A DNA stretch of 64,000 nt, from contig CAVSMH010000006.1 in NCBI GenBank assembly GCA_963728965.1, positions 2,046,001 to 2,110,000 on the forward strand, in the 5' to 3' direction. The stretch's first letter is position 1; every line of letters starts with the position of its first letter. The translations under genes and the position numbers were made by a program. The notes under the pieces were generated by a model. The model was given only the letters and a program-made list of their open reading frames with translations, made no database searches and was not told where the DNA came from. Shown in pieces: positions 26,763 to 36,787 of the stretch. The stretch comes from DASQZT01 sp963728965. GTDB lineage: Bacteria; Acidobacteriota; Terriglobia; Bryobacterales; Bryobacteraceae.

Positions 26763-28001
26763 TCAGCGGCGGCTCAACTCCACCCCCTTGGTGGACACGT
26801 AGTACTTGGCCAGCATGTTCGGGTTTTCCCACGCCGGGAACGTCTCCGGGTGGCGCAGGTACTCGAAGAAACGCCTGCTCACCTGCGCGAAGTGCGCTTC
26901 GTGGCCCAGCCGATGGCTGTCGGGGATGGTCACCCGAAACGCCCCGCCTTGGTTCTCGATGCCGAGCCCCGCATACCGCGCGGCCAGCGCCGCGACCCTT
27001 TCGGGCAGCGCCCCAACGACCGACGGATCCGCCGGAACCACGTACACCTCCGGCCGGTAGTTTTCTGCCTTCCCCTGGCGCACTTCGATGCGCGATTTCG
27101 ATCCGCGATACACCGCCCGGTGCGTGTCGCCGCTGGGCGATTCCCAGTTCCAAAGCACATCCAGCCGCGTGTGGATCCCGCGCAGGGTGTACGTGACGCT
27201 GGTGTTGCAGTAGTAGTCGAGCCCCTCGCCCGCCTCGCCGGTCACCTGCCGGAACTGCGCGGCAGCCAGTTGCGTCGGCCAGCGGCGTGCACCGGTCAGC
27301 TCGAGCTCGCTGCGGTCGATGGCCGTGTCCGGAAACAGGGTCCACGCGACCATGTCCACCAGGTGGGTGCCGACATCGGCCAGCGCCTCGCCCTGCTCTT
27401 CCACATCGAAAAACCACGCTGGCCGGAGGTTGGGCACCCCCGCCACCAGCTTCAGGATGTGGTGCACGCTCTCCATGGAAACCGCCGGCTCCGCCGCCGT
27501 CCCGGGCACGATGGCGCCGAACACCGCCGGATCGTTGATCAGTTCGCGTTGCACCACCGTCGTGATCTCATATCGCTCGGTCATGATGTCGTAGGCCACC
27601 AGCCGCTTGGCCGCCGCCGTTGCCAGGGCGTCTTCGAGCGCGGGAAGGTCTTCCGGGCGGATGATCCAGGGCTTGTCGGCAAGCACGTGGAACCCCGCCT
27701 CGAGCGCCGCGCGGATGTAGCCGATCTTTACGCGATTGCGGCCGGAGAGCACCACGATGCTCCCGGCCGGCTCGCTCCCGATCCGGCGCAGGAAATCGCC
27801 CGAGGTGTGAATGTCGAGCTCCCAGGCGGTGGGATTCTCCGCCCGGTGGTTGAACCGCGCGATCCGGTTTAGGTGCTCGATCAGGTCCCTGCCCAGCGCC
27901 GCATAGACGGCAACGCGGGGGGATACCCCGGGGTACATCTCTTTTTGGATCAGGGCGGCGTGGAAGTGCCCGGGATCGACGGTGAGGATCTGGAAGGGCA
28001 T
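26763..28001 (-). CDS. Gfo/Idh/MocA-family putative oxidoreductase
   Basis: 412 residues, no signal peptide. An N-terminal Rossmann-like region lacks a clean GxGxxG (it opens FQILTVDPGHFHAALI) but has LADKPW at the position of the family EKP motif, with the Lys retained. The C-terminal half, with GTHLVDMVAWTLFPD and NTSVTYTLRGIHTRLD, fits the putative oxidoreductase C-terminal domain. Likely an NAD(P)-dependent sugar or cyclitol enzyme or a degenerate relative; substrate unknown. It stands alone between convergent DUF362 and divergent motA. Confidence 0.83.
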   Translation of the reverse strand: MPFQILTVDPGHFHAALIQKEMYPGVSPRVAVYAALGRDLIEHLNRIARFNHRAENPTAWELDIHTSGDFLRRIGSEPAGSIVVLSGRNRVKIGYIRAALEAGFHVLADKPWIIRPEDLPALEDALATAAAKRLVAYDIMTERYEITTVVQRELINDPAVFGAIVPGTAAEPAVSMESVHHILKLVAGVPNLRPAWFFDVEEQGEALADVGTHLVDMVAWTLFPDTAIDRSELELTGARRWPTQLAAAQFRQVTGEAGEGLDYYCNTSVTYTLRGIHTRLDVLWNWESPSGDTHRAVYRGSKSRIEVRQGKAENYRPEVYVVPADPSVVGALPERVAALAARYAGLGIENQGGAFRVTIPDSHRLGHEAHFAQVSRRFFEYLRHPETFPAWENPNMLAKYYVSTKGVELSRR

Positions 28002-28085
28002 GGAGAGCCAGTGTAACGCGCTTCAAGTTCGGGTTGTCTCGGCCGATAAGCAGATCGTGAGTCTACGCATTCTACCGGATCGCTT

Positions 28086-28997
28086 ATGGTCGCAGTCATA
28101 GGAATAGTGGTGGTGTTCGCCGCCGTGCTGGGCGGATTCCTTCTCGAACAGGGCAATCCCTGGGTCTTGATGCAGCCCTCCGAACTGCTCATCGTCGGAG
28201 GCGCCGCCGCGGGCATCATCCTGGTGGCCAATCCCACCAATGTCATTCGCAAGATGGCGCGTGGCGTGATGCTGGCGTTCGGGCCGCCGCTGCGCACCCG
28301 CAAATCCTTCCTGCGCAGCCTGCGCATGCTGTACGAGGTCTTCGGATATATCCAGCGCGATGGCGTGGCCGGGTTTGAAATCGATGTCGATCACCCGGCC
28401 AAGAGCCAGATCTTCTCCAAGTTCCCGGAGTTCCTCCGCGATCCGGTGGCGCGCGATTTCATCTGCGACTCGCTGCGCATGCTGGTGATCGGAAGCACCA
28501 CCCCCCAGGAGCTCGATCAGCTCATGGACCTAGATATCGAAGCCCAGCGGCGGGCGCGTCACGAACCGGTAAACGCCTTGACCTCGGTGGCCGACGCGCT
28601 GCCCGGCTTGGGTATCGTGGCGGCGGTGCTGGGGGTGGTCATCACCATGGAAGCCATCGGCGGCTCGCCCGAATCGGTGGGCCAGAAGGTGGCCGCCGCG
28701 CTGGTAGGCACGTTCCTGGGCATCCTGCTGTGCTACGGGGTCATCGGACCGGTAGCCGCCCGCCTGGAACATATCAGTGAAACCGAGACCCAGTTTCTCC
28801 AGGTGATGCGCACCGCCATCGGCGCCTTTGCGCGCGGCGCTTCGCCGATCCTGGCGGTGGAATACGCGCGCCGCTCCGTGCCCGTGGAACTGCGCCCGTC
28901 GTTCATCGAGACCGAAACCAACATCCGCCGCGAAGCCAAAATCCCCAGCCAGCCGAAGCCGGAGGCCGTCGCCCATGCCGAAGCTGCTGGTTCCTAA
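28086..28997 (+). CDS. motA: Flagellar motor stator protein MotA
   Basis: 303 residues with four hydrophobic segments: VIGIVVVFAAVLGGFLL, LLIVGGAAAGIILVANP, LGIVAAVLGVVITMEAIG and VGTFLGILLCYGVIGPVAA. The cytoplasmic loop contains RRARHEPVNALTSVADALPGLG, the conserved region before TM3. MotA and MotB form the proton channel that powers flagellar rotation, or related exbB/tolQ-like machinery. The C-terminal 23 bp overlap motB. No other flagellar or chemotaxis genes are in the window, so the stator pair is isolated here. Confidence 0.93.
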   Translation: MVAVIGIVVVFAAVLGGFLLEQGNPWVLMQPSELLIVGGAAAGIILVANPTNVIRKMARGVMLAFGPPLRTRKSFLRSLRMLYEVFGYIQRDGVAGFEIDVDHPAKSQIFSKFPEFLRDPVARDFICDSLRMLVIGSTTPQELDQLMDLDIEAQRRARHEPVNALTSVADALPGLGIVAAVLGVVITMEAIGGSPESVGQKVAAALVGTFLGILLCYGVIGPVAARLEHISETETQFLQVMRTAIGAFARGASPILAVEYARRSVPVELRPSFIETETNIRREAKIPSQPKPEAVAHAEAAGS

Positions 28998-29748
28998 AGA
29001 CGAGTCGCCCGCCCCGCCCGTTTGGCGGCCGCGACAGAACTTTCACCGGCGCCACCACGGCGGCGCCTGGAAGGTGGCCTACGCCGATTTTGTAACCGCC
29101 CTGATGGCGCTGTTCATCGTGCTCTGGATGATGACGGCCAGCTCGCGCGTCAAGCAATCCGTCGCCGGCTATTTTCACGATCCCCGTGGTTATACGCACC
29201 GGCTCGGCGCGGGCCCGGCCAATGCCGGCGAAGGGCTCGCCGTGGGCCGCCGCGAACTGTCTCAATTGCGCGACCAGATCGAGCAGGCTCTGCACCGCAT
29301 CCCCGAGTTCGCCCGGTTCGGCAGCAATATCCGCGTGGGCGCCACCGGCGAAGGGCTGCGCATCGACCTGCTCGAAAACGAGCAGGGACTGTTTTTCGTC
29401 AGCGGCCAGGCCGAACCCACCCGCGCGGGCGAGGGACTGCTCGAAGCCCTGGCGGCGGAGATCCGCAAAATGCCCAACCACGTCGTCATCGAAGGCCACA
29501 CCGACTCCCGTCCCTTCCGCCACGAAGGCGCCTCGGCCCGCTACGGAAACTGGGAGCTTTCTACCGACCGGGCCAACACCGCCCGCCGCGTCCTCGAGCA
29601 GAACGGTGTCGCGCCCCGCCAAGTGGTGGAAGTGCGCGGCTACGCCGATCACAAGCTGCTCAATCCCGAAAATCCGGACGATGCGCGGAACCGCCGCATT
29701 TCGCTGGTGCTCCGCTTTGCCGAGGATGGCGCACCCAAAAACGAGTGA
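28975..29748 (+). CDS. motB: Flagellar motor stator protein MotB (OmpA-like C-terminus)
   Basis: 257 residues from ATG 28975, which overlaps motA by 23 bp. The single transmembrane helix ADFVTALMALFIVLWMM contains the essential proton-carrying aspartate at residue 38. A plug/linker follows, then the OmpA-like peptidoglycan-binding domain with EGHTDSRPF (about 170) and NRRISLVLRF near the end. It anchors the stator to the cell wall. The start was chosen over upstream in-frame codons because it gives a standard MotB N-terminus (basic, WKVAYADF). Confidence 0.93.
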   Translation: MPKLLVPKDESPAPPVWRPRQNFHRRHHGGAWKVAYADFVTALMALFIVLWMMTASSRVKQSVAGYFHDPRGYTHRLGAGPANAGEGLAVGRRELSQLRDQIEQALHRIPEFARFGSNIRVGATGEGLRIDLLENEQGLFFVSGQAEPTRAGEGLLEALAAEIRKMPNHVVIEGHTDSRPFRHEGASARYGNWELSTDRANTARRVLEQNGVAPRQVVEVRGYADHKLLNPENPDDARNRRISLVLRFAEDGAPKNE

Positions 29749-29760
29749 CCCCCCCGGCCG

Positions 29761-31878
29761 CTACGCCACCGTGATGGCGGCCACTTCGTAATCCACAATC
29801 TGCGGAACAGTGAACTCTACGGTGCGGCCCGATTGCCGGAACGAAAGGGCGCGTTCCGCCCGCAGCAGTTCGACCTGCCGGGCGCGTTTGCCCACGGCCA
29901 CCTGCACCGTCACTTTCTGTGGGCCGATCGGGTAGTACTCGCGAATCCAGCCGCGGTGCAGGTTGGGATTGGTGTAGTTCAGCAGATGCACCGCCAGCCC
30001 GGGCTCCGTTTCCCACACGAACGTTTCGATCACCCCCGGGCCGGCGATGGTCGCGGGCTGCTCGCCCCGTAGCACCCAGCGAATCGAATTGCGCAGAAGA
30101 CGGTCCAGATCGGTATGCCCGGAGCGCCACATCGTCCGCTCCACGTTCCCCGGAAAATACAGCAGGCGGCTGCGGCCCCGCTCGCCAACCACCACCGCCG
30201 GTTCGTCCGTCCGCGGTGTGGGCGGGTACGAGAGCTCGGGCGGGTATGCCACGAATCCCGGCACCACCGTGAGCACCGGGTCTTCCACCGGCTTCAACGG
30301 TACGCGGTGCTCGGCGCCGGGCAGCCAGTTCGTGCCCGCGAAACCGTTGAGAATCGCGTGTTGCTTTTCAATGCGGGCGTAGAAGGCATTCCCCACCGTA
30401 CCCTGGATTTCGCCGGCCTTGTGGATCCCGAACACGTCGCTCAAGCCGAAATCGTCGCGGCGCTTGTTCCGCTCGTCGTACAGGCTGGTTTCGAAGGTGG
30501 CCAGCAGCGACCCGCCCCCCTCCACGTAGGTGCGCAGTTGACGGCACTGCTCATCGCTCAGCAGAGCAATGTTAGGCAGCAGCAGGGCCGTGTATTTCTT
30601 CAGCGTTTCCGGGCCCAGATCGTCTTCGTGGACGAAATCGAAGAGAAACCGGCCCTCCACCAGCGTGTAGTAGAGCGCATCCAGGTATTGCTGCGCGGTG
30701 GCATTGCCGGGCGGACGGTAGAAGAGCTGCGTTCGCTGGCCCATCACCACCCCCAGGTTGGCCACCGTGCGCCGGTTGCGGAAATGCCTGTCGTGCCGCG
30801 CCAGCCAGTTGAAGTAGTCGCGCGCCGGCGCCTGCCACCGGTGGTCTTCCCCCATCCCCGTCTGTGCCCCGATGAAGGAGTACCAGATGACCATGCCGCT
30901 GGCCACCGTCTCGTCGAACCACATGGTCTCTTCGGCCGGTGATTTGGCCGCGTTCCGCCAGCGCACCGCCCCCGTGGACCACCCGCCCGTCACGTTGGTC
31001 GTGGTGCGGCCTTTCATTACCGCATGGCACACCCGGCCTTGCAGCGCGCACCCCCAGATCGGAGTATCGTCTCCCCCGCGTCCCTGGTTGTCGCAATTGA
31101 ACCAGTGGCACACTTCGGCGAGTTTTTTCAGGTTCGGCGTGGCATGAGCGCCCCCGCCCAGGTTGGCGTAAAAGAGATTTTCGGGACGCTTCTCTTTGGC
31201 GATCGCGTCATAGAGTTTCCAAAGATAGAGCACCCGCTCGGTGAACTTCTCCCAGTACTCGGGCGAGCGCGGCGCCGGCAGGCGCCGGCACTGTTCGCAG
31301 TAGCAGACCGGCAGGCCGCCCAGCGGAGGCCAGGCGTTGGTGTACAGGCCGTCCACGTCATACCGGGAGTTGATCTCGCGCATGATGGCGGTCATGTACT
31401 CGGTGTAGTAGCCGGTGAACATGCAGGTGCGGTACAGCCGCGGGTCTTCGGTGTGGTGGCGGGGGTTGCCCTGCTGGTCCCGCTCGAACCACTCCGGGTG
31501 GGCCTCCAGGGCGTCCTCCCAGTTCAGGTCGGGACTCATTCGGGCGATCACCCGGATCGCGCGCTTCTTGGCCGCGGCCAGGCACTCCCCGAAGAAATCG
31601 CGGTCGCCCAGGAATCGGCCGGGCCTGTGAAAGGGCACCTTGCTCGGATAGTAGGCCACGATCCCGGTGACGCTCACCAGCACCGCATCCACTTTGGCGG
31701 CGGCCCAATAATCGGCCCACTCCTCGATGTTCATGTCCACCACGTCGCGCTCGGTCATGTTCACCTGGCCGACGCGGCGGAGGTTCTCATGCCAGGGCGT
31801 GCTCCCTCCGGCGGCCATGAGCGGTCCGGCCAGGGCGGCCCCCGGCAGAACCATGAGGCTCCTGCGGGTGAGATCCAT
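29761..31878 (-). CDS. Tat-exported glycoside-hydrolase-like protein with beta-galactosidase trimerisation-type domain
   Basis: 705 residues. The N-terminus LTRRSLMVLPGAALAGPLMAA is a twin-arginine-type signal. Residues about 40-370 look like a TIM barrel related to GH42 or alpha-fucosidase-like proteins (YYTEYMTAIMREINSRYDVDGLYTN-type segment, and PVCYCEQCRR with three Cys). Residues about 390-560 resemble the trimerisation/GATase-like domain (LLLPNIALLSDEQCRQLRTY). The end is a beta-sandwich (LAVHLLNYTNPN). Catalytic acids cannot be assigned with certainty. The tail resembles that of the 511-residue protein at 56978. Confidence 0.78.
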   Translation of the reverse strand: MDLTRRSLMVLPGAALAGPLMAAGGSTPWHENLRRVGQVNMTERDVVDMNIEEWADYWAAAKVDAVLVSVTGIVAYYPSKVPFHRPGRFLGDRDFFGECLAAAKKRAIRVIARMSPDLNWEDALEAHPEWFERDQQGNPRHHTEDPRLYRTCMFTGYYTEYMTAIMREINSRYDVDGLYTNAWPPLGGLPVCYCEQCRRLPAPRSPEYWEKFTERVLYLWKLYDAIAKEKRPENLFYANLGGGAHATPNLKKLAEVCHWFNCDNQGRGGDDTPIWGCALQGRVCHAVMKGRTTTNVTGGWSTGAVRWRNAAKSPAEETMWFDETVASGMVIWYSFIGAQTGMGEDHRWQAPARDYFNWLARHDRHFRNRRTVANLGVVMGQRTQLFYRPPGNATAQQYLDALYYTLVEGRFLFDFVHEDDLGPETLKKYTALLLPNIALLSDEQCRQLRTYVEGGGSLLATFETSLYDERNKRRDDFGLSDVFGIHKAGEIQGTVGNAFYARIEKQHAILNGFAGTNWLPGAEHRVPLKPVEDPVLTVVPGFVAYPPELSYPPTPRTDEPAVVVGERGRSRLLYFPGNVERTMWRSGHTDLDRLLRNSIRWVLRGEQPATIAGPGVIETFVWETEPGLAVHLLNYTNPNLHRGWIREYYPIGPQKVTVQVAVGKRARQVELLRAERALSFRQSGRTVEFTVPQIVDYEVAAITVA

Positions 31879-31997
31879 GCCGTTATGGTAAGCCCATTCC
31901 AGGGTGAGGTCCCGTACACCACGCCTGTCTCCGATCTGTACCGGTACCGCCGCTTCTCAAACCGCGTCGTCCGTATGCGACAATACGGGCAGCAGAG

Positions 31998-32372
31998 ATG
32001 ACCGCCGAGATCCCCCGGTTGCCCGGCATCAATCCGCACCTGGATGACACCATCAACCGTCGTATTGTCCAATCGGAGATCGAAGGCGGCGTGGACCTCC
32101 GCGAGTTGCGCCCCGGCACGGTGCTCGAAGTCCGTACCCAGAACCGCGCCTACACGCTGCGCTACCAAGGCTTGGGCCAGGCGCTGATTTCCGGCCATCC
32201 GGTCTTCTGCCCGGAGCCGGTGCTGGTGACCATCCACGGCTCCACCTGGGGCGGATCCATGCTCAAAGAGCGGTACATCGGCCGCGGCATGCACCTCGAA
32301 TTCGGCCATCCGGTGTACCAGCCGATCACCACTTCGCTGATCGTGGACGTCAGCGAAAAACAGGCCGCCTGA
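31998..32372 (+). CDS. Small cytoplasmic protein of unknown function
   Basis: 124 residues, no signal peptide or membrane segment. Mostly beta-strand character, with LRPGTVLEVRTQNRAYTLRYQ and PVLVTIHGSTWGGSMLK. I do not recognise the family. The balanced composition and third-position G+C preference support coding. It is divergent from the Tat glycoside-hydrolase-like gene (119 bp) and convergent with the iron alcohol dehydrogenase gene (13-bp gap). Nothing in the neighbourhood fixes its function. Confidence 0.65.
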   Translation: MTAEIPRLPGINPHLDDTINRRIVQSEIEGGVDLRELRPGTVLEVRTQNRAYTLRYQGLGQALISGHPVFCPEPVLVTIHGSTWGGSMLKERYIGRGMHLEFGHPVYQPITTSLIVDVSEKQAA

Positions 32373-32385
32373 ACACGCGGAGTCC

Positions 32386-33525
32386 CTACACTGCCGCGCT
32401 GATGATGTCGCTCAACTCCTCCGCCGTGAGGACCACCGGGTTGCCCTTCATGCTGCTCGCCTGCGCGGCCTTTTCCACCAGGACCGGGATATCCTGCGGG
32501 CCCACGCCGTACCGGCGCAGCGGTGAAATCTCCAGCCGGCGGACCAGTTCCGCCAGCCACCGGGCGCCCTCTTCGGCGGTTGCCCGCCGATTGCCGGTGA
32601 GCCACCTCGCCACCGTTTCGTACCGCTCGAGCGCCCCGCCCCCGGGCGCCCTCTGCCGCAGAACGCGGATATTGACGGCGACGGCACTGGGCAGTACGGC
32701 CGCGCAGATGGCGCCGTGCGGCGCAGGAAACATCCCGCCCACCGGAGCGGCAAATCCGTGCACCGCGCCCAACCCCGCATTGGCCAGCGCCAGGCCGCCC
32801 AGCACGCTGGCCCACGCCATATCCCGGCGCGCTTCGCGATCGTGGCGGTTTTCCCAGGCGCGCCCCAGCGCCCCCGCCGCGCGGCGGATCCCCTCCGCGC
32901 AGTAGAGGTCCGTCATCGGATTGGCGCGCACCGATACGTACGGCTCGATCAACTGCGTCAGCGCGTCGAGGCCCGTCGATGCCGTCATCGCGCGCGGCAG
33001 GCCGTACGTCAGTTCGGGATCGACCACCGCCAGCCGGGGCAGCATCGAAGCGCTCCGCAGGCTGGCCTTCACGCGATGCTCCGGCGAAGCCAGCACGGCA
33101 TTGCGCGTCACCTCGGAACCCGTCCCGGCAGTGGTCGGTATGGCGATAAACGGCGCCGCCCTGTGCTCCAGCGGCCGTCCCTCCCCGACCACTTCCAGGT
33201 ACTCGAGCACGTCGCCGGGGTTGGTTAGCATCGCCGCCAGCGCTTTTCCCGTATCGATGACACTCCCTCCGCCCATCGCAATCACCAGGTCGCAGCGTTC
33301 CTGGCGCGCATAGGCGGTTCCGTCGCGGATCCGGTCGATCGTGGGCTCGCCTGCGGCCGCAAACGGCTGGCACTCGATCGCTCCCGCCAGCGGTGCCGCG
33401 CGCTCCGCCGACCCCCCGGTGACCAGCAGCGCCCGGCGGCCCATCGCCCTGGCCGCGGCCGGTACCTCCCTCAGCACTCCCTCGCCGAAGACGATGCGCC
33501 CCGCCGTGGCGAACTCGAACCGCAT
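32386..33525 (-). CDS. Iron-containing alcohol dehydrogenase family protein
   Basis: 379 residues from ATG 33525 (MRFEFATAGRIVFGEG). The NAD-binding turn is DLVIAMGGGSVIDTGKA (about 85-100). PTTAGTGSEVT follows, and metal-binding residues lie in GLDALTQLIE, HGFAAPVGG and APHGAICA. It would reduce an aldehyde/ketone or maleylacetate-like substrate; the exact substrate is unknown. The start lies 4 bp after the stop of the ABM monooxygenase gene, so the two form an operon. That pairing hints at a quinol or aromatic breakdown step, which is inference. Confidence 0.9.
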   Translation of the reverse strand: MRFEFATAGRIVFGEGVLREVPAAARAMGRRALLVTGGSAERAAPLAGAIECQPFAAAGEPTIDRIRDGTAYARQERCDLVIAMGGGSVIDTGKALAAMLTNPGDVLEYLEVVGEGRPLEHRAAPFIAIPTTAGTGSEVTRNAVLASPEHRVKASLRSASMLPRLAVVDPELTYGLPRAMTASTGLDALTQLIEPYVSVRANPMTDLYCAEGIRRAAGALGRAWENRHDREARRDMAWASVLGGLALANAGLGAVHGFAAPVGGMFPAPHGAICAAVLPSAVAVNIRVLRQRAPGGGALERYETVARWLTGNRRATAEEGARWLAELVRRLEISPLRRYGVGPQDIPVLVEKAAQASSMKGNPVVLTAEELSDIISAAV

Positions 33526-33529
33526 CGCC

Positions 33530-33835
33530 CTACCACTCGCCGTCTGCCGGAAACACATTGCCGTAGGCCTGCCGGCTGCGCGGCTCGGCGAACATGGGTG
33601 CCACCTTCTCCACCCACGCTGCGTAGTGCGCCGTCTCTTTGTGGCTCACCGTGGCGTCTTTCGTGCGATATACCTCCACCAGCACGAAGCGGGTGGGGTC
33701 GTCCACCTGCTGGATGACGTCGAACCGCGCGATGCCCCCCTCCTTGACGCTGTTGCGGGCGTTTTCGATTGTGGCCTTACGGAACTCCTCGACATGCTCC
33801 GCTTTGACATGTATCTGCACATGAACGATCCACAT
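33530..33835 (-). CDS. Antibiotic biosynthesis monooxygenase (ABM) family protein, putative quinol monooxygenase
   Basis: 101 residues, the typical size of the dimeric alpha/beta ABM domain. Diagnostic pattern: an N-terminal beta strand IVHVQIHVKAEHVEEF, then EGGIARFDVIQQVDD and FVLVEVYRTKDA, then HKETAHYAAW. Members include LsrG and YgiN-type quinol oxygenases acting without metal or cofactor. It is the first gene of a two-gene operon with the iron alcohol dehydrogenase. No signal peptide. Confidence 0.88.
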   Translation of the reverse strand: MWIVHVQIHVKAEHVEEFRKATIENARNSVKEGGIARFDVIQQVDDPTRFVLVEVYRTKDATVSHKETAHYAAWVEKVAPMFAEPRSRQAYGNVFPADGEW

Positions 33836-34077
33836 ATGACGATTATCGGTCAGGCGCCGGTGTAGGTTGTCGGAATTGTTGACAATCCACCCGGAGATCC
33901 CAAGAAAGCTCCTCCCAAAACGCTATTTTCGGCCGCTCTACGACAAGCCCGCATATCGGGAGCCATCGCCGGGAAGCCGGCAGAAGATACATCAGCGCTT
34001 GGGGCGTCTACGCGCCCGGGTGGATGATTTCCGCATGCGCCGTCGCTCGTCCGTAACGCGGGTCCGTCGCTGCTGGG

Positions 34078-36438
34078 CTACCGACACCGCAGCGCATCCA
34101 TCGGTGAGATATGCATCGCCCGTCGCGCGGGCAGCCAGCAGGCCGTCAGTACCACCGCCGAGAGCACGGCGGCAACGGCCACGAAGACCAGCGGATGGGT
34201 GACTTCGACGCCCACCAGCAAGCCGGCCAGCAATCGCGCCAGGCCGAAGCCACCGGCAAGGCCGATGACCGCGCCGGCGCCCGCCAGCTTGAGTCCCTGC
34301 GCAAGAACCAGCCGGCGCACATCCCGCGAACCTGCTCCAAGGGCGATCCGCACGCCGAACTCGTGTGTCCGCTGTGTCACTAGATAAGAGACAACGCCGT
34401 AGAGCCCAAGCATGGCGAAGAACAATGCCGCGGTACAGAAAGCGCCGACGCCTGCCACTAGCGTACGCGGGAAATAGCCGGAGATCACCTCGTCGATGGT
34501 CAGCGGTGCCGCAACCCGAAGCCCGGGTTCGAGCGCCCGCAGTTCGGTGCGCAGGCTCATGATGAGCTGCCGCGCATCGTTCCTGGTCCGGACCACCATC
34601 CACATCGAGGGAACAGGATCTTGGGCGTGGGGGACGTAAAACTCCGGCGCGACGGCCCGCATCAGGTTCTGACGGACATCGTTGGTGACCGCGATCACGC
34701 TGCGCCACTCGCCGCCGCTCAAGCGCACGCGCCTACCGATCGGGTCGAGGTCCGGCCAGAATAAACGCGCGACTCGCTGGTTCACGATGACCACCGCGGG
34801 CGCGGCCGCGTTATCTGCCAGGCGGAATGGCCGGCCGCGCTGCAGAGGAATTCCCATGGTCTGAAAGTGCGCCGGCGTGGCTACAGTGTAGTGGCCCTGC
34901 AGGTCCTCGACATATGCCCGCCCCTCGATCTCGACCTTGAGGGGGCGGCCGCCGCCAGCCAGCGGCATCGCGCTTACCGCCGCGGCGGATTCAACACCCG
35001 CCACGCCTCGGAGCCGTTCGGCGGCCAACCGCAAAAAACGCTGTAGAATTCTGCGAGCCAGCGTGCTCCTTTGGCAACGTGACACTGGCAGTGACCAGAT
35101 TGTCGGCGCGAAATCCTGTCTCGGCGTGATGCAGTGAAATGAAGGTGCGGACCAGTAGTCCAAGCCCTGTGAGTAGCGTAACCGTCACCGCCATCTCGCC
35201 GACAACCAGCACCAATCGCATTCGCCCCCCGAACTTCGTGGGCAGCGTCCCGCCGCCGGATTTCAGCAGCCCGTTCAGATCCGGCTTGGACGCGCTGAGC
35301 GCTGGCGAGAGGCTGAACAGTAGCCCCACGGTGATCGATACTAGCGCGGTGAATCCGAGCGCGGCGGCATCCAAGCGCAACTCGGCAAGCTCGGGCACGC
35401 TTGCCACCAACACCTGCCTCAAGCCCGCCGCCAGCAGAAACCCAAGCAGGCCACCGGTCCCTGCGAGCAGGATGCCTTCCCCGAGCAGGTGCCGGACGAT
35501 ACGCGACCACGTCGCCCCAAATGCGATTCGCACGGCGATCTCCGGCTGCCGGCCGGACACCCGCGCCAGCTGCAGCATCGCGATGTTCGGGCAGACAATC
35601 AGCAGCAGTAGGAGAGTGATCGTGAGCAGGACGAAGTACATGGGAACGGAATGCGCCATAATCTGAGTCATCGGCACAACCTGCCCGCCCCATCCCGCGG
35701 CGCCGGGTTCCAGTTCGGCTGCTGCACGTGACATCGCATCCAACTGCGCGCCAGCCTGGACGAAGCCCGCGACCGGTTTCAACAACCCGACCACTTCGAG
35801 CCTCCGGTCTTCCCGGCTCGCGCGGTCCATCGGCTGTGCGAGCGGCGCCCAGACCTCATAGCTCGAATAATAGGACCGCCCAATGATGCGCGTCAGCACG
35901 CCGATCACGATTGTGCTTTGGCCATCGACGGCAAGCTTAATGCCGATTATGCCGGGGTCGGAGCCGAAGCGCCGCTCCCAGCACCGCTGGCTAATCAGGA
36001 GGACACGGGAACCGCCCGGCAACTCATCCTCCGGGCAAAACTGCGGCCCAGCAAGGTCTTCCAACCCAGGGACTGGAAGAAGCCGGCTGTGGCCAGCGCA
36101 CCGCCGACGCTTTCCGGCTCGCTGCCGCTGCTCAGGTTGAATGCGCGCGGTTCGATGGCGCCCAACTCCTGAAATACTGTGCTCCGATCGCGCCAGTTGG
36201 CAAACGCCGCATACGAAGCGTGGGCGCTGAAACCCTTTTCGAGATTCCGTTCGCGGATCAGCGCCAACCGTTCGGGGTTAGGGAAAGGTAGCGGGCGTGT
36301 GACGGCTGTCATGACGACTGAGAACGCGGCCGTGCTGACGGCGATGCCAACGGAGAGTACCAGTACACAGGTCAGGGCAACCCCGGGGGACTTGGCCAGA
36401 GTGCGGACGGCAAACTTGAATTGGCAGCCGGCTTCCAT
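34078..36438 (-). pseudogene. ADOP-type permease pseudogene with two frameshifts
   Basis: Three overlapping frames together make one full ADOP permease. Residues from ATG 36438 (FAVRTLAKSPGVAL ... LPFPNPERL) run to about 36045. The next frame (PGGSRVLLISQRCWERRFG ... GFRADNLVTASVTLPKE) runs to about 35070. The last frame (RRILQRFLRLAAERLRGVAGVE ... SPMDALRC) ends at 34078. The first shift lies about 36030-36060 and the second about 35040-35090. All expected FtsX-like helices and the terminal ARRAMHISPMDALR motif are recognisable, so decay is recent. The gene would have encoded about 780 residues. Confidence 0.88.
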
Positions 36439-36787
36439 GAAACTGACTACGAGATATCCAGATCCGAAGTTCAGCGGCGAGGAACCGCGAGTTGGACGCT
36501 GGGGTCCAATCTAACGAGGCCCAGCGCAACGGCCGCTCACTGACGGCAGTTAAGGCGGGTGGGTCCGGTGTCCTTCGCGGCGCTGAGGCCGCTTCATATG
36601 AGTGTTTTAGAAACCAGACAGGGAAATAGGCCGCGTTCGCTCGGCCGGCGCGCGCTGTTTTCCCGTTCTTCCGGCAGGGGCGATCGGATGCCTGGGCTGT
36701 GCGCGGCCAATGGCCTGCGCACAACCTTCGGAGCAGGAGCCGACCCGTCACAGTGGGGTGTAAAAAGCCGATGTGAGGTGGGAAGAA
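36439..36787. other. No recognisable gene
   Basis: About 350 bp upstream of the ADOP pseudogene. Open frames here have no family resemblance and I see no repeat, tRNA or clear promoter. It is probably remnant intergenic DNA. Confidence 0.5.

Noticed and set aside
33867..34202. Forward 111-residue frame between the ABM monooxygenase gene and the ADOP pseudogene
   Set aside because: The second half is antisense to the pseudogene and turns Arg/Pro-rich; no ribosome site or family match.
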